Assembly (NCBI RefSeq): GCF_000304315.1
Contig: NC_018485.1
Span: 1,210,501-1,274,500 of the forward strand
From: Methylocystis sp. SC2
GTDB taxonomy: Bacteria; Pseudomonadota; Alphaproteobacteria; Rhizobiales; Beijerinckiaceae
DNA length: 64,000 nucleotides
Direction of reading: 5' to 3'
Shown: piece after piece, positions 44,960 to 54,621 of the stretch
Layout of the letters: every line of letters begins with the position of its first letter
Numbering within the stretch: position 1 is the first letter of the stretch
Notes under the pieces: model-generated
Database searches by the model: none
What the model saw: only the letters and a program-made list of their open reading frames with translations
What the model was told of the DNA's origin: nothing
Made by a program: the position numbers and the translations under genes

Positions 44960-45820
44960 TCAGGCGAGCTCTTTGGCTTGCGCATAAATATTTTCGCAGT
45001 CGAACACCTGGTCGGCGGCGTCAAACAGCTTGCCGACGCATTCGCGATGCAGTTTGAGCTTGAGCCCGCCAAGGCCTAGAGCGCCGATCACGATCTTGCC
45101 GTGACGCTCCTTGGCCTTGTCGGTCGCCTCGACGCCGCCGATTCCGAGCGGCGGCTGCGCATTGCAGTCGGCGATGAGTTCGATCGTCGGATCGTTCCGC
45201 CAATCTTGCTCGTCGAGCAGCGGGACGCCGATGGCGCCTGCCGCGAAGACGATCTGAGCGCCTTTGACGGCCTGGGCGCGCGCCGCATTATCCGCGGCTT
45301 CGATCGCCGCCGGCGTGAAGCCAAAGCGTTCCTGAATGGCGTTGGCCGCCGCTTCGGCGCGCGACTTCTGACGCGAGGTGATTGTTACTTCCGCGCCTTC
45401 GATATTCAGCATCGCGGCGGCGCGCATGCCGACGGGGCCGGTGCCGGCGAGCACGACGGCCTTCTTGCCCTTGAGCGAACTCGCCTTGGCGAGCAGCGCC
45501 ACGCCGGCCGCGGCGGTGGTGTTGGAGCCGTTCGAATCGAGCATCGCCGAGACGCGGAAATTCGAGAAGAAGCGCTTCTTCACCGCTTTGAACACGGCTT
45601 CGCCGGCCGTCATGCTGCCGCCGCCGACGAAAATCGCGGTGCATTGTTTTTCTTTCGGGCCGCGCGTGTAGATGCAGCCGTCGACCAGCGCGCCGACGTT
45701 CTCGGGCGTCACGGCGCCATAGCCGATAATGTGATCGGCGCCGCCGTCATAGCCGACGACCGTGTCGAACACGCTCGGAACCGGATCGGTGTCGAAAAGG
45801 AAAAGCAGTTTCTTGGTCAT
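44960..45820 (-). CDS. mtdA: NADP-dependent methylene-H4F/methylene-H4MPT dehydrogenase
   Basis: 286 residues. MtdA interconverts methylene- and methenyl-tetrahydrofolate (and the H4MPT forms) with NADP. The opening KKLLFLFDTDPVPSVFDTVV and GYDGGADHIIGYG are diagnostic of MtdA rather than FolD. The Rossmann motif is VLAGTGPVGMRAAAMLN (about 135), followed by VTITSRQKSRAEAAA. In methylotrophs the enzyme supplies methylene-H4F for serine hydroxymethyltransferase. A hairpin repeat fills the upstream gap to hprA. Confidence 0.96.
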   Translation of the reverse strand: MTKKLLFLFDTDPVPSVFDTVVGYDGGADHIIGYGAVTPENVGALVDGCIYTRGPKEKQCTAIFVGGGSMTAGEAVFKAVKKRFFSNFRVSAMLDSNGSNTTAAAGVALLAKASSLKGKKAVVLAGTGPVGMRAAAMLNIEGAEVTITSRQKSRAEAAANAIQERFGFTPAAIEAADNAARAQAVKGAQIVFAAGAIGVPLLDEQDWRNDPTIELIADCNAQPPLGIGGVEATDKAKERHGKIVIGALGLGGLKLKLHRECVGKLFDAADQVFDCENIYAQAKELA

Positions 45821-45838
45821 TGGAGCTCGAACCTTTCA

Positions 45839-45985
45839 CCGGCCCCCTCCCCAACCCTCCCCCGCGCTTCGCGCAGGAGAGGGAGCAGACTCGGCCATTG
45901 ACGCGCATTCGCGCAACCTCGGGCATTGGTCCCCTCTCCCGCTTGCGGGGGAGGGTGGCGCGAAGCGCCGGGAGGGGGCGTCAGC
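45839..45985. repeat. GC-rich intergenic hairpin repeat, family B, copy 2
   Basis: Two palindromic units (CCCTCCCCCGCGCTTCGCGC and CCCCTCTCCCGCTTGCGGGG...) in the same two-unit design as 20013-20146. It occupies almost the entire gap between hprA and mtdA inside the serine-cycle operon, so it is probably transcribed and may affect mRNA stability or partial termination (inference). Confidence 0.75.
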
Positions 45986-45986
45986 C

Positions 45987-46928
45987 TCACGCGGTCACGA
46001 TGTTGCGCGGGCTGCCGGCGACAAAGGCGTCGATATTGTCGACAAGCTGGTCGGCGAGCACCTGCATCGCCTCTTTCGAGGCCCAGGCGACATGCGGCGT
46101 GATGATGAGATTGGGAATCGTCGGATCGAGCAGAATATTGCCGTTCTTCGGCGGCTCGACGGTTAAAACGTCCATGCCGGCGCCGGCGATGACTCCGTTA
46201 CGCAACGCGTCGGCGAGCGCCTGCTCGTCGATGATGCCGCCCCGCGCGGTGTTGATGATGCAGGCGGTCTTCTTCATCGACGCGAATTCCTTCGCGCTGA
46301 TCATGTTCTTCGTCTCCGGCGTGAGCGGCAGGTTGAGCGTCACGACGTCCGCCTCGCGCAGAATCGTCGGGATGTCGACCTTGTTCGGCACGTCCATGAC
46401 GTCGTTGATCAGCACCTTCATGCCGAGCGCCGTGGCGCGCTTCTCGATCTCCTTGCCGAGCGCGCCATAGCCGACAATGCCGAGCGTCGAGCCGGCGATG
46501 TCATAGATCGGATAGTCGAAATAGCAGAACTGATTGGCGTAGCCCCAACGGCCTTGCCGCACCGAGTTGTAGTAGTTGATCAGATTGCGGCGCAGCGCGA
46601 AGAGCAGCGCGAACACATGTTCGGGCAGCGTGTTGAAGGCGTAGTTGCGGATGTTTGAAACGACAATCCCATTGGCGCTCGTATAGGCCTTGTCGATCAC
46701 GTCGGTGCCGGTCGCGGCGACGGCGATGAGCTTCAAGTCGGGAAGCTGTTTCAAGGTCGCTTCGCGCAGCGGCACCTTATTGGTGATGCAGATCGTGGCG
46801 CCCTTCAGGCGTTCGACGATCTGGTCGGGCGGCGTCTGGGCGTATTCCGTGTATTCGTGAGGAAAATTCGGCTTGCGCACATTGGCGTCGAGCGTTTCGC
46901 GATCGAGAAAGACGATTTTGTGCGACAT
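45987..46928 (-). CDS. hprA: hydroxypyruvate reductase
   Basis: 313 residues, D-2-hydroxyacid dehydrogenase family; reduces hydroxypyruvate to D-glycerate with NADH. The NAD-binding motif is GIVGYGALGKEIEKRA (about 150), catalytic Arg lies in VNTARGGIIDEQALADAL-like sequence (about 230), and the catalytic His is in ITPHVAWASKEAMQ (about 282). ATG 46928 (MSHKIVFLDRETL) is chosen; the frame opens six codons earlier. It is separated from sga by a long inverted repeat. Confidence 0.95.
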   Translation of the reverse strand: MSHKIVFLDRETLDANVRKPNFPHEYTEYAQTPPDQIVERLKGATICITNKVPLREATLKQLPDLKLIAVAATGTDVIDKAYTSANGIVVSNIRNYAFNTLPEHVFALLFALRRNLINYYNSVRQGRWGYANQFCYFDYPIYDIAGSTLGIVGYGALGKEIEKRATALGMKVLINDVMDVPNKVDIPTILREADVVTLNLPLTPETKNMISAKEFASMKKTACIINTARGGIIDEQALADALRNGVIAGAGMDVLTVEPPKNGNILLDPTIPNLIITPHVAWASKEAMQVLADQLVDNIDAFVAGSPRNIVTA

Positions 46929-46968
46929 GTCCCAGTTTCCCCTCACGTCATTCGTTCTTGTCGGCAGT

Positions 46969-47022
46969 CGGCGATCGGGCTTCGGCAGTCGAAATTCTCC
47001 GACTGCCGACCGCCGATCGCCG
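46969..47022. repeat. 23-bp inverted repeat between sga and hprA
   Basis: Arms at 46969-46991 and 47000-47022 pair at 20 of 23 positions (three central mismatches) around an 8-base loop. The right arm starts one base after the sga stop codon. There is no T-run on the downstream side, so simple intrinsic termination is unlikely; an mRNA-stabilising hairpin or a mobile repeat is more plausible. Confidence 0.7.
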
Positions 47023-47023
47023 A

Positions 47024-48217
47024 TTACATCTTGAGCAACGGATTGGCGCGATAGACCGCCTGCGCCGCCGCCGCGCCCGAACCGGGAGTCACGGGAATGC
47101 CGACGTCGAGCATGGCCATCTCCGCGCCGCCGATGGCGCCAAGCAGCATGAGTTCGTTGAGGTCGCCGAGATGGCCGATGCGGAACACCTTGCCCGCGAC
47201 TTCGGACAGACCGGCGCCGAGCGCGAGATTATAGCGCTTGTAGGCGATCTCGATGACCTTGGCCGCGTCAAAGCCCTCCGGCACGACGATCGCCGTGACG
47301 GTGTCGGAGTTCCACTTGGGCTCCTTGGCGCAGCACTTGAGGCCCCATGCGGAAACCGCCGCGCGAACGCCCTCGGCGAGATGATGATGCCGCTTGTAGA
47401 CCTGATCGAGGCCCTCCTCGAACAGGATCGAGAGCGACTCCTTGAGGCCATAGAGCAGCGGCACGGACGGCGTGTAGGGGAAATAGCCGTTCGCGTTCTG
47501 GGCGATCATGTCCTGGAATTCGAAATAGGCGCGGCGCCCCTTGTTGCTCTTGCCCGCTGCGATCGCCTTCTGGCTCGCCGCCATCAGCAGCAGGCCGGCC
47601 GGCAGCATGAAGCCCTTCTGCGAGCCCGACACGATCACGTCGACGCCCCATTCGTCCATCTTGAACTCGAGCGAGGCGACCGAAGACACGCCGTCGACGA
47701 AGAGCATGGCGGGATGCTTGGCGTTGTCCATCGCCCGGCGCACCGCGGCGATGTCGGAGGTGACGCCCGTCGCCGTCTCATTATGCGTGGCGAGAACGGC
47801 CTTGATCTCGTGATTCTTGTCGGCCTTCAGCGTCTCTTCGATCAGCTCCGGATCATTGCCCGTGCCCCATTCGCGCTCCTGCACGACGACGTCCAGGCCC
47901 TGACGCTTACAAAGATCGATCCACAGATGGGAGAATTGGCCGAAGCGCTGCGCCAGAACCTTGTCGCCCGGCGACAGCGTGTTGGTGATCGCGGCTTCCC
48001 AGCCGCCGGTGCCCGACGCCGGGAAAATGAAGGCATGGCCCTTTTCGGTGCCGAAGACCTTCTTCAGGCCGGGGAAGAGCGGCTTGACGAGATCAGGGAA
48101 GGTCGGCGAGCGATGGTCTTCGGACGCGACCGACATGGCGCGCACGATGCGGTCGGGCAGATTGGTCGGGCCCGGCACAAACAGGAAGTTCTTGCCGGGA
48201 ATTCTGGAATTCAACAT
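47024..48217 (-). CDS. sga: serine-glyoxylate aminotransferase
   Basis: 397 residues, PLP fold type I class V. It converts serine + glyoxylate to hydroxypyruvate + glycine. FVPGPTNLPDRIVRAM is the class V start; PASGTGGWEAAI binds phosphate; FVDGVSSVASLEF carries the cofactor Asp; and SGSQKGFMLPAGL contains the PLP lysine (Lys201). The ribosome-binding site AAAGGAGC is strong. It is the second gene of the operon, 63 bp after ftfL. Confidence 0.96.
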   Translation of the reverse strand: MLNSRIPGKNFLFVPGPTNLPDRIVRAMSVASEDHRSPTFPDLVKPLFPGLKKVFGTEKGHAFIFPASGTGGWEAAITNTLSPGDKVLAQRFGQFSHLWIDLCKRQGLDVVVQEREWGTGNDPELIEETLKADKNHEIKAVLATHNETATGVTSDIAAVRRAMDNAKHPAMLFVDGVSSVASLEFKMDEWGVDVIVSGSQKGFMLPAGLLLMAASQKAIAAGKSNKGRRAYFEFQDMIAQNANGYFPYTPSVPLLYGLKESLSILFEEGLDQVYKRHHHLAEGVRAAVSAWGLKCCAKEPKWNSDTVTAIVVPEGFDAAKVIEIAYKRYNLALGAGLSEVAGKVFRIGHLGDLNELMLLGAIGGAEMAMLDVGIPVTPGSGAAAAQAVYRANPLLKM

Positions 48218-48280
48218 TTCTCAAGCTCCTTTCGAGCGGCGGGTTTCAGAGGGCGCGGCGGCGACGACGCCGGGAACGCG

Positions 48281-50014
48281 CTAGAACAGGCCGGCGATGC
48301 GGCCGGAGTCGTCAACGTAGATGTTGTTGGCGGCAGGGACCTTCGGCAGTCCTGGCATCGTCATGATGTCGCCGCACACCACCACGATGAACTCGGCGCC
48401 CGCGGAGAGACGCAATTCGCGGATCGGGATCGTGAAGGCCGAAGGCGCGCCTTTGGCGTTCGGATCCGTCGAGAAGCTGTATTGCGTCTTGGCGATGCAA
48501 ACCGGGAAGTTGCCGAAGCCCTCCTTCTCCAGTTCGGCGAAGCGCGCCTTGATGCTCGAATCATAGGAGATATCGGCGGCGCCGTAGAGCTCCTTGGCGA
48601 TCGTGCGCACTTTTTCGGCAAGCGGCATGTCGTCCGGATAGAGCGGCTTGAAGTTCGAGGGCTGCGTCTCGATGGTGTTGACGACCGCCCTAGCGAGATC
48701 GGCCGCGCCGGCGCCGCCGGAGCCCCAATTGTCGGCGACGACGCAGTCGACGCCTTCCGCCTTGCAGAGCGTGTCGAGCGCCGCCATCTCGGCCGCGGTG
48801 TCAGATGAGAATTTGTTGATCGAGACGAGCACCGGCACGCCGAATTTGCGGACATTGCCGATATGGCGCTTCAGATTCTCGAAGCCCTTCTCGACCGCGG
48901 CGACATTCTCGGCCTTCAGATCGTCCTTGGCGACGCCGCCATGCATCTTGAGCGCGCGGATCGTCGCGACGATCACCGTGATGTCGGGCTTGAGGCCCGC
49001 CTTGCGGCACTTGATGTCAAAGAACTTCTCGGCGCCAAGATCGGCGCCGAAGCCCGCCTCGGTCACCACGTAATCGGCGAGCTTCAGGCCGGCCTTCGTC
49101 GCGATCACCGAATTGCAGCCATGCGCGATATTGGCGAAAGGCCCGCCGTGGATGATCGCCGGATTGTTCTCGAGCGTCTGAACGAGGTTGGGCGCGATCG
49201 CATCCTTGAGCAGCGCGGCCATGGAGCCCGCCGCCTTCACTTCCGAGGCGCGCACGCTCTTCTTTTCGCGGGTCTGGCCGACGATAATGTCGCCCAAGCG
49301 CCGCTGCAGATCGGCAAAATCCGAGGCGAGACAGAAGATCGCCATCACCTCCGAAGCGACGGTGATGTCGAATCCATCCTCGCGGGCGAAGCCGTTCGAC
49401 ACGCCGCCGAGCGACGACACGATCGAGCGCAAGGCGCGATCGTTCATGTCGACGACGCGCCGCCAGGAAACCCGGCGCGAGTCGATCTTGGGCTCGCCGC
49501 CCCAATAGATGTGATTGTCGATCAACGCCGCGAGCAGATTGTTCGCCGCGCCGATGGCGTGGAAGTCGCCGGTGAAGTGGAGATTGATGTCCTCCATCGG
49601 CACGACCTGCGCATAGCCGCCGCCGGCGGCGCCGCCCTTGACCCCGAAACAGGGACCGAGCGAGGGCTCGCGCAGACAGCACAGCGCCTTTTTGCCGATG
49701 TGATTGAGACCGTCCGTGAGGCCGACGGTCGTCGTCGTCTTGCCTTCGCCGGCGGGGGTGGGCGTGATCGCCGTGACCAGGATCAGCTTGCCGTCGGTCT
49801 GCCCCGCGAGAGAGGAGATGTAGTCGAGGGAAATCTTCCCCTTGTAGTGTCCGTAGGGCTGCACATGTTCGGCCGGGATGCCGAGCTTGTCGCGCGCGAC
49901 GTCGATAATGGGCCGCATCTTGGCGGCCTGCGAAATCTCGATGTCGGACTTCGGCGCAAGATGCTGATTGTCCTTTCCGCTCGCGCCCGGCGCGGCGGCT
50001 GACCGTTCTGACAT
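48281..50014 (-). CDS. ftfL: formate-tetrahydrofolate ligase
   Basis: 577 residues. It activates formate with ATP and H4F to 10-formyl-H4F, the assimilatory entry of formate in methylotrophs. The nucleotide loop is [16 protein letters not shown] (about 85), followed by [20 protein letters not shown] and [13 protein letters not shown]. The N-terminal 25 residues are an extension before [17 protein letters not shown] 50014 is preferred over the GTG three codons earlier because AGGGAG then sits at proper spacing. First gene of the serine-cycle operon. Confidence 0.96.
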   Translation of the reverse strand: MSERSAAAPGASGKDNQHLAPKSDIEISQAAKMRPIIDVARDKLGIPAEHVQPYGHYKGKISLDYISSLAGQTDGKLILVTAITPTPAGEGKTTTTVGLTDGLNHIGKKALCCLREPSLGPCFGVKGGAAGGGYAQVVPMEDINLHFTGDFHAIGAANNLLAALIDNHIYWGGEPKIDSRRVSWRRVVDMNDRALRSIVSSLGGVSNGFAREDGFDITVASEVMAIFCLASDFADLQRRLGDIIVGQTREKKSVRASEVKAAGSMAALLKDAIAPNLVQTLENNPAIIHGGPFANIAHGCNSVIATKAGLKLADYVVTEAGFGADLGAEKFFDIKCRKAGLKPDITVIVATIRALKMHGGVAKDDLKAENVAAVEKGFENLKRHIGNVRKFGVPVLVSINKFSSDTAAEMAALDTLCKAEGVDCVVADNWGSGGAGAADLARAVVNTIETQPSNFKPLYPDDMPLAEKVRTIAKELYGAADISYDSSIKARFAELEKEGFGNFPVCIAKTQYSFSTDPNAKGAPSAFTIPIRELRLSAGAEFIVVVCGDIMTMPGLPKVPAANNIYVDDSGRIAGLF

Positions 50015-50698
50015 GCAGTCCACTCCCTATCAGGCCTGCGTCGCACAAGCCCAGAATTCGTTTTTTTCGGTCGTCGAGAACCGAGCGTCGGCGCCGCCGA
50101 TCCCGCTCCCGGCCGACCGGGCTGAAATCCTGCCGATGCAGGCTGCAGCCTTTTTTGCGACCGTAGTTTTCTCCAATTCGCGCATCAAGGCCCGCGGTTC
50201 GCCGCAACGAGCCGACGCGCGCATGAATCCGCTTACTGAAAATTCATTGGCGGACACCTCGTATGACGGGAATCAAAATTGATCGTCAAGCCGGCAGAGC
50301 CGCCAGCGGCGTGACGACGTCATGGGCGCCGCGACGCGGCTCCCGCTCGCGCGACACACGCGCGAGGCGAATCGCTTATTCGACAAGCCGGGCCGGCCGC
50401 CTATCCTTGACCTGCCCGATAGTATGGTCTGAGGCAGGTTACGCGCCCACCGATCAATACGCGCATTCGCTACAAGAAGTGTGACGTTTCCTACACGCCC
50501 GAAAAGCTGATGCGACGGGTCTGGACGGGCGCGCCGCTTACGGCCGGGAGACGTCCGGCCCCGCCCTTACCTATCCGAAGAAACCGCAAGCCGGCGGGCG
50601 CGGCATGGGTTGCGGCGTCCTGAGAAAAAAATTTGTCGCAGTCAGCGTCGCAGCCTTGACTCTATCGGCCGATCACGAAGCTCGATAGTCTTTGACGC
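50015..50698. other. long intergenic region upstream of the serine-cycle operon
   Basis: About 680 bp between the ftfL start and the msrB stop. I see no gene. Near the ftfL side are a possible promoter (50261-50289) and AT-rich patches; near the msrB side a CTATCG/CGATAG inverted repeat (about 50663-50690) could terminate msrB. Serine-cycle operons in methylotrophs are controlled by LysR-type regulators such as QscR; binding sites would be expected here, but I cannot identify one with confidence. Confidence 0.5.
50261..50289 (-). promoter_or_regulatory. possible promoter of the serine-cycle operon
   Basis: On the minus strand TTGACG is followed after 17 bases by TCATAC. The spacer includes ATCAATTTTGAT, a short inverted repeat (ATCAA/TTGAT) that could be an operator half-site pair. 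The implied leader before ftfL is about 240 bases. By-eye match only. Confidence 0.3.
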
Positions 50699-51100
50699 CT
50701 ACTCCGGCTGAAAATCGAGTGCGACGCCATTGATGCAATAGCGCAGGCCGGTCGGCGGCGGGCCATCATTGAAGACATGCCCCAAATGCGAGCCGCATCG
50801 GCTGCAATGCACTTCCGTGCGCACCATGCCATAGCTGCGATCGACGGTCGAGCCGAGCGCGCCGGGAAGCGGATCGAAGAAACTCGGCCAGCCGGTGCCG
50901 CTTTCGAACTTCTCGCCCGAGCGAAACAACGGCTGGCCGCAGCCGGCGCAATTGAAGGCGCCGCGGCGCTTTTCGTGATTGAGCGCGCAACTCCCGGGAC
51001 GCTCCGTGCCATGCCCGCGCATGACCTCATATTGCTCGGGCGTGAGACGCGCGCGCCATTCGGCGTCGGTGTGGGTTACGGGGAAGCTCGCATCGGCCAT
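50699..51100 (-). CDS. msrB: peptide-methionine (R)-S-oxide reductase
   Basis: 133 residues. It reduces Met-R-sulfoxide in damaged proteins. The structural zinc is bound by two CxxC pairs (NCAGCGQPL and [13 protein letters not shown]), the substrate pocket is [15 protein letters not shown], and the catalytic Cys is in [11 protein letters not shown] near the C-terminus. ATG 51100 ([15 protein letters not shown]) matches the family length; the long open frame upstream is non-coding. No msrA is adjacent. Confidence 0.95.
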   Translation of the reverse strand: MADASFPVTHTDAEWRARLTPEQYEVMRGHGTERPGSCALNHEKRRGAFNCAGCGQPLFRSGEKFESGTGWPSFFDPLPGALGSTVDRSYGMVRTEVHCSRCGSHLGHVFNDGPPPTGLRYCINGVALDFQPE

Positions 51101-51220
51101 CGCCAGCGCCTCGTCTGAGATTCTTGGGCTGGGTCCTATCTTGTATCGCCCGCCGCCTTTCGCCAGAGGGGCGTGGCGGGATAGAGTGACGATCTTTCGG
51201 TGCGGCAAAGACGATTCGGA

Positions 51221-52789
51221 ATGAGCGACAAGACATTCGACGCCGTGGTGATCGGCTCGGGACTGGGCGGATTGACGGCGGGCGCGCTGCTTGCGCATGC
51301 CGGCTACAGCGTCTGCCTGTTAGAGCGCAATTTCAGCCTGGGCGGCGCGGCGTCGGTGTACAAGGTCGGCCCGCTGACCGTCGAAGCCTCGCTGCATCAG
51401 ACCTCCGACGCGCGCAACCCCCGCGACGTGAAGCACGACATCCTGCGTCGGCTGGGCATTCTCGACGAACTCGAATGGCTGCCCACCGGCGCCCTTTATA
51501 AGGTGCGCGGCGGGCCGGTCGGCGAGGCCTTCGAACTGCCTTTCGGCTTTGCGGCCGCCTATGAGGCGCTCGCCGCCCGCTTCCCCGACAAACGCGCCGC
51601 CATTCAAAGATTTCTCGGAGAGGTCGAGCAGATTCACGATGCGCTGTGGACCTTGAAGCAGGCCCGCGAGGAGAGCTCCTTCGCCAAATTGGCGCGCGGA
51701 CTTTGGGAAGTCGCGCCGGCCGCGGCCGGCTGGCAGAATTCCTTGCACGAGATCATGGAGCGGGATTTCGCCGGCTGCGAGGCCTTGAAATGCGCGCTGG
51801 GCGCCAATCTCGCCTATTACGGCGACGACCCGCGCCGGCTCTGGTGGATCTTCTACGCGCTCGCGCAGGGCGGCTATATCGCCTCGGGCGGCGCCTATAT
51901 CAAAGGCGGCTCGCGACAGTTGAGCCTCAAGCTCGCGAAGGCGATCACCAAGACCGGCGGCGTCGTGCGCATGGGCCGGCAGGTCAGCGCCATCGAGACC
52001 GATGCGGACGGCAATGTGGTCGCCATACGCCATGTCGCGCGGCGCGCCGGCGACGGCGAGGAACGCATCGAAGCGCGCGTCGTCATGGCGAATTGCGCGC
52101 CTTCGGAGGCGGCGGCGATGATGGACGCGCCCGCGCGCGCGAAAATGGAGGAGGCCTTCGGGTCCCGCCGGCTTTCGACCTCGCTGTTTTCAGCCAATTT
52201 CGGCCTGAGCGCGAAGCCCTCCACGGTCGGGCTGACGAATTTCACGACCATCGTGATGCCGCCCGACATGCGGCGCTTCGATCAATATGGCGATGGCGCC
52301 GGCGCGATGGCGGAGGATCCCAAGGGGACGTTGCCCCTCCATACGATCGCCAATTTCACCGCGGTCGACTCGGGTCTTTGGGACGAGCCGCCGATTCTCG
52401 TCAGCGTGCTCGGCCTCGATCGGCTCGACAATTGGCGCGATCTGCCGCGCGACGCGGGACTTGCGCGCCGGGAACGCTGGCTCGACGCCATACAGGCTTC
52501 TCTCGAGAAGGACTATCCAGGCTTTTCCGGCCTGGTCACGACGCGGATGCTGCTCAACGCCTATTCGATGGCGAGCTATCTCAATACGCCGGAGGGCGCC
52601 GTGTACGGCTTTGCGGCGCTGCCCGCCGAAGCGCCGATTCTGATGGGATTTCCGCGAACGCCGCAAACGCCGATCGCCGGACTCTATCTCGCCTCGGCTT
52701 TTGGCGGCGAGCATGGCTTCAACGGCGCGATGTTGTCGGGCGCCGAGGCCGCGCGGCTCGCCGAAAGACGGCTCGCCGTCGCGACCTGA
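51221..52789 (+). CDS. CrtI/CrtO-like FAD-dependent oxidoreductase
   Basis: 522 residues. The N-terminal dinucleotide-binding motif is [20 protein letters not shown], then [18 protein letters not shown]; the C-terminal FAD-contact segment is [20 protein letters not shown]. This is the phytoene-desaturase-like superfamily, which includes carotenoid desaturases, ketolases and all-trans-retinol saturase-like enzymes. No crtB or crtE is adjacent, so a carotenoid role is unproven. ATG 51221 ([12 protein letters not shown]) is preferred. It is divergent from msrB. Confidence 0.85.
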   Translation: MSDKTFDAVVIGSGLGGLTAGALLAHAGYSVCLLERNFSLGGAASVYKVGPLTVEASLHQTSDARNPRDVKHDILRRLGILDELEWLPTGALYKVRGGPVGEAFELPFGFAAAYEALAARFPDKRAAIQRFLGEVEQIHDALWTLKQAREESSFAKLARGLWEVAPAAAGWQNSLHEIMERDFAGCEALKCALGANLAYYGDDPRRLWWIFYALAQGGYIASGGAYIKGGSRQLSLKLAKAITKTGGVVRMGRQVSAIETDADGNVVAIRHVARRAGDGEERIEARVVMANCAPSEAAAMMDAPARAKMEEAFGSRRLSTSLFSANFGLSAKPSTVGLTNFTTIVMPPDMRRFDQYGDGAGAMAEDPKGTLPLHTIANFTAVDSGLWDEPPILVSVLGLDRLDNWRDLPRDAGLARRERWLDAIQASLEKDYPGFSGLVTTRMLLNAYSMASYLNTPEGAVYGFAALPAEAPILMGFPRTPQTPIAGLYLASAFGGEHGFNGAMLSGAEAARLAERRLAVAT

Positions 52790-52839
52790 TGAAGTGAGGC
52801 GCGGATTGAGGCCGCGGCGACGCGTTGCGCCGCGCGTTG

Positions 52840-53082
52840 TTAGCGCTTGCGCTTCTTGCCGCCCGTCGACACGAGGCCGAGTTCGGCTTTGCAGGCGGCG
52901 CTGATCGATCCCGCATTGGCTCTCAGGCATCGCTCGATGGCGACGGCGTCCGGAATATACGCCTCGCAGACGCGATTCGCGTCGGCTTCGCAGGCCTCGC
53001 GCTGTTCAGGCGTTCCTTGAGCGAAAGCCGGCGTGAGCGCAAAAAAAGCCAGCACAGCCGATAGCCTCAAAATGATGCGCAT
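52840..53082 (-). CDS. small secreted four-cysteine protein
   Basis: 80 residues: signal peptide (LRLSAVLAFFALTPAFA), then a mature part of about 58 residues with four cysteines in the pattern CEADANRVCEAYIPD / CLRANAGSISAACKAELG. The pattern recalls a Cys-rich repeat common in rhizobial small exported proteins, annotated as hypothetical. The tail is strongly basic (GGKKRKR). Probably periplasmic with two disulfides. Function unknown. Confidence 0.75.
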   Translation of the reverse strand: MRIILRLSAVLAFFALTPAFAQGTPEQREACEADANRVCEAYIPDAVAIERCLRANAGSISAACKAELGLVSTGGKKRKR

Positions 53083-53206
53083 TCAGATAGTCCTTCCTGT
53101 TGTCCGCGCTTCGAGGCGTATCGCAGGCGCGCCACGCGGCAGGCGCGCGTCCTCGAGCGACAATGGGACGTTGATTGCATCGCGCCCGCTGGGAATCAAG
53201 TCGCAT

Positions 53207-54418
53207 TTATCCCTCCAGGACGGACTCCTTCGCCGGATCTGCGGAACGAACGCGCTGCGGCGCCGCCTCTCGCGGCAGCCGATGGCGCGGCAAATAAAGA
53301 CTGTTCGCGATCATCGTGGGCACGATCGCCGTCGCGATGATCGCGGCGACGAGCGTCGAATATTGGTTTTCGTCGATGATATTGTTCGACAGGCCGAAAA
53401 GCGCCGAAATCGTGCCGAATGTGAGGCCGGAGGCCATCAGCAGCGTCGTATACATCGCGTCCTTGTGCGGCGAACCGAACCGGCGCGCCACGGGATAGAC
53501 GCTGACGACCTTGGTCGCCATCTCGACGGCAAGAAAGGCGACGACGCCAAGCGGCGCGGCGAGAACGGCCGGGATGGAGACAAAATATCCGGCTCGGATG
53601 AAATAGAAGGGCGTCAGCAGGCCGATGGTCACCGCCCGGAACCTGCGGATGAGCGCATTGTCGCGGCCGACGGAGCCCGCGAGCGCCATGCCGATGAGAT
53701 AAGCGGGCAAGACGCCTTCGCTCCCTGCCCAGGTCGCGAGCGCGCCGAGCGCCATCAGCGCGAAGAACAGGAATTTCGTCTCGAATTCGGAGGGGCGCCC
53801 GCCCAGCTTCGCAAAGATCACGGGCGTCGCCCGCGGCAATCCGACGAACGCCGCGCCCACCGCCGCGACGAACACGGCGGTCTTCCAGGTGAAGGGCGCG
53901 AATACGAGGCCGAGCGTCACGACCGTGCCGAGATCGGTGATGAAACAGGCGGCAAGAATGGTCTTGCCGAAATCGGTGCGGTTAAAGCCATATTCCATCA
54001 TCACCGTATAGACGACGGCGACGGAGGTGGCGGCGAGCGCGATGCCGGCGAGCAGCGCCGGCGAACTCTCCCAACCCAGCAGATAATAGGCGACCGCCCA
54101 GCAGCCGATGGCGGGCGCAAGGAAGCTCGCGACGCCGACCGACGCGGCCTCCCTCCACTTCAGTTTAAGAACGTCGGGATCGAGTTCGGCGCCGGCGAGA
54201 AACGTCAGCGCGATGGCGCCAAGTCCGGCGAGCGTTTTGACCCAAGGCTCCTGGGCGCTAAAGATTTCGGCGCCCACAGTCGCGGCGAAAAGCGTCCGCG
54301 CGCACATGCCGATGATGATTTCGGTCAGCGCCGTCGAGATGCGGAATCTCGCGGCGATCATCGAGGCGATGAGCGCGAGGCCGAATATGAGCGCCGCCTG
54401 AAACCAGATCCCCGTCAT
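53207..54418 (-). CDS. CPA2-family monovalent cation:proton antiporter
   Basis: 403 residues, about 12 helices, Na+/H+ exchanger fold: ALTEIIIGMCARTLF near the N-terminus, ALTFLAGAELDPDVLK (conserved acidic residue), and AALLAGIALAATSVAVVYTVM-like and ACFITDLGTVVTLGLVF segments, the latter carrying the TD pair typical of CPA2 transporters. There is no C-terminal TrkA-N domain, so KefB/KefC-type regulation is absent. Ion specificity (Na+ or K+) cannot be told. ATG 54418 is preferred over 54469. Confidence 0.88.
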   Translation of the reverse strand: MTGIWFQAALIFGLALIASMIAARFRISTALTEIIIGMCARTLFAATVGAEIFSAQEPWVKTLAGLGAIALTFLAGAELDPDVLKLKWREAASVGVASFLAPAIGCWAVAYYLLGWESSPALLAGIALAATSVAVVYTVMMEYGFNRTDFGKTILAACFITDLGTVVTLGLVFAPFTWKTAVFVAAVGAAFVGLPRATPVIFAKLGGRPSEFETKFLFFALMALGALATWAGSEGVLPAYLIGMALAGSVGRDNALIRRFRAVTIGLLTPFYFIRAGYFVSIPAVLAAPLGVVAFLAVEMATKVVSVYPVARRFGSPHKDAMYTTLLMASGLTFGTISALFGLSNNIIDENQYSTLVAAIIATAIVPTMIANSLYLPRHRLPREAAPQRVRSADPAKESVLEG

Positions 54419-54621
54419 GCGCCTGCTCCCTTGCCGGCTTGTATGGCGCATGGCGCAAGCAATTGGCAAGCTTGCGGCGTTTCAGACGACGCGCTTCGTG
54501 ACAAGTCCGCTGTTTTGGGCGAAGACTCGCACGCACAAATGAGCAAACGGATGAGCTGCGCCTACGGAATTGACATAAGCCTGTTCGATGGGAGCCCACG
54601 TCCGCCCGGAGCAGGACGGTC

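Noticed and set aside
50662..51030. Alternative minus-strand reading frame across msrB
   Set aside because: It is an out-of-frame shadow; the msrB frame carries both zinc CxxC pairs and the catalytic Cys.
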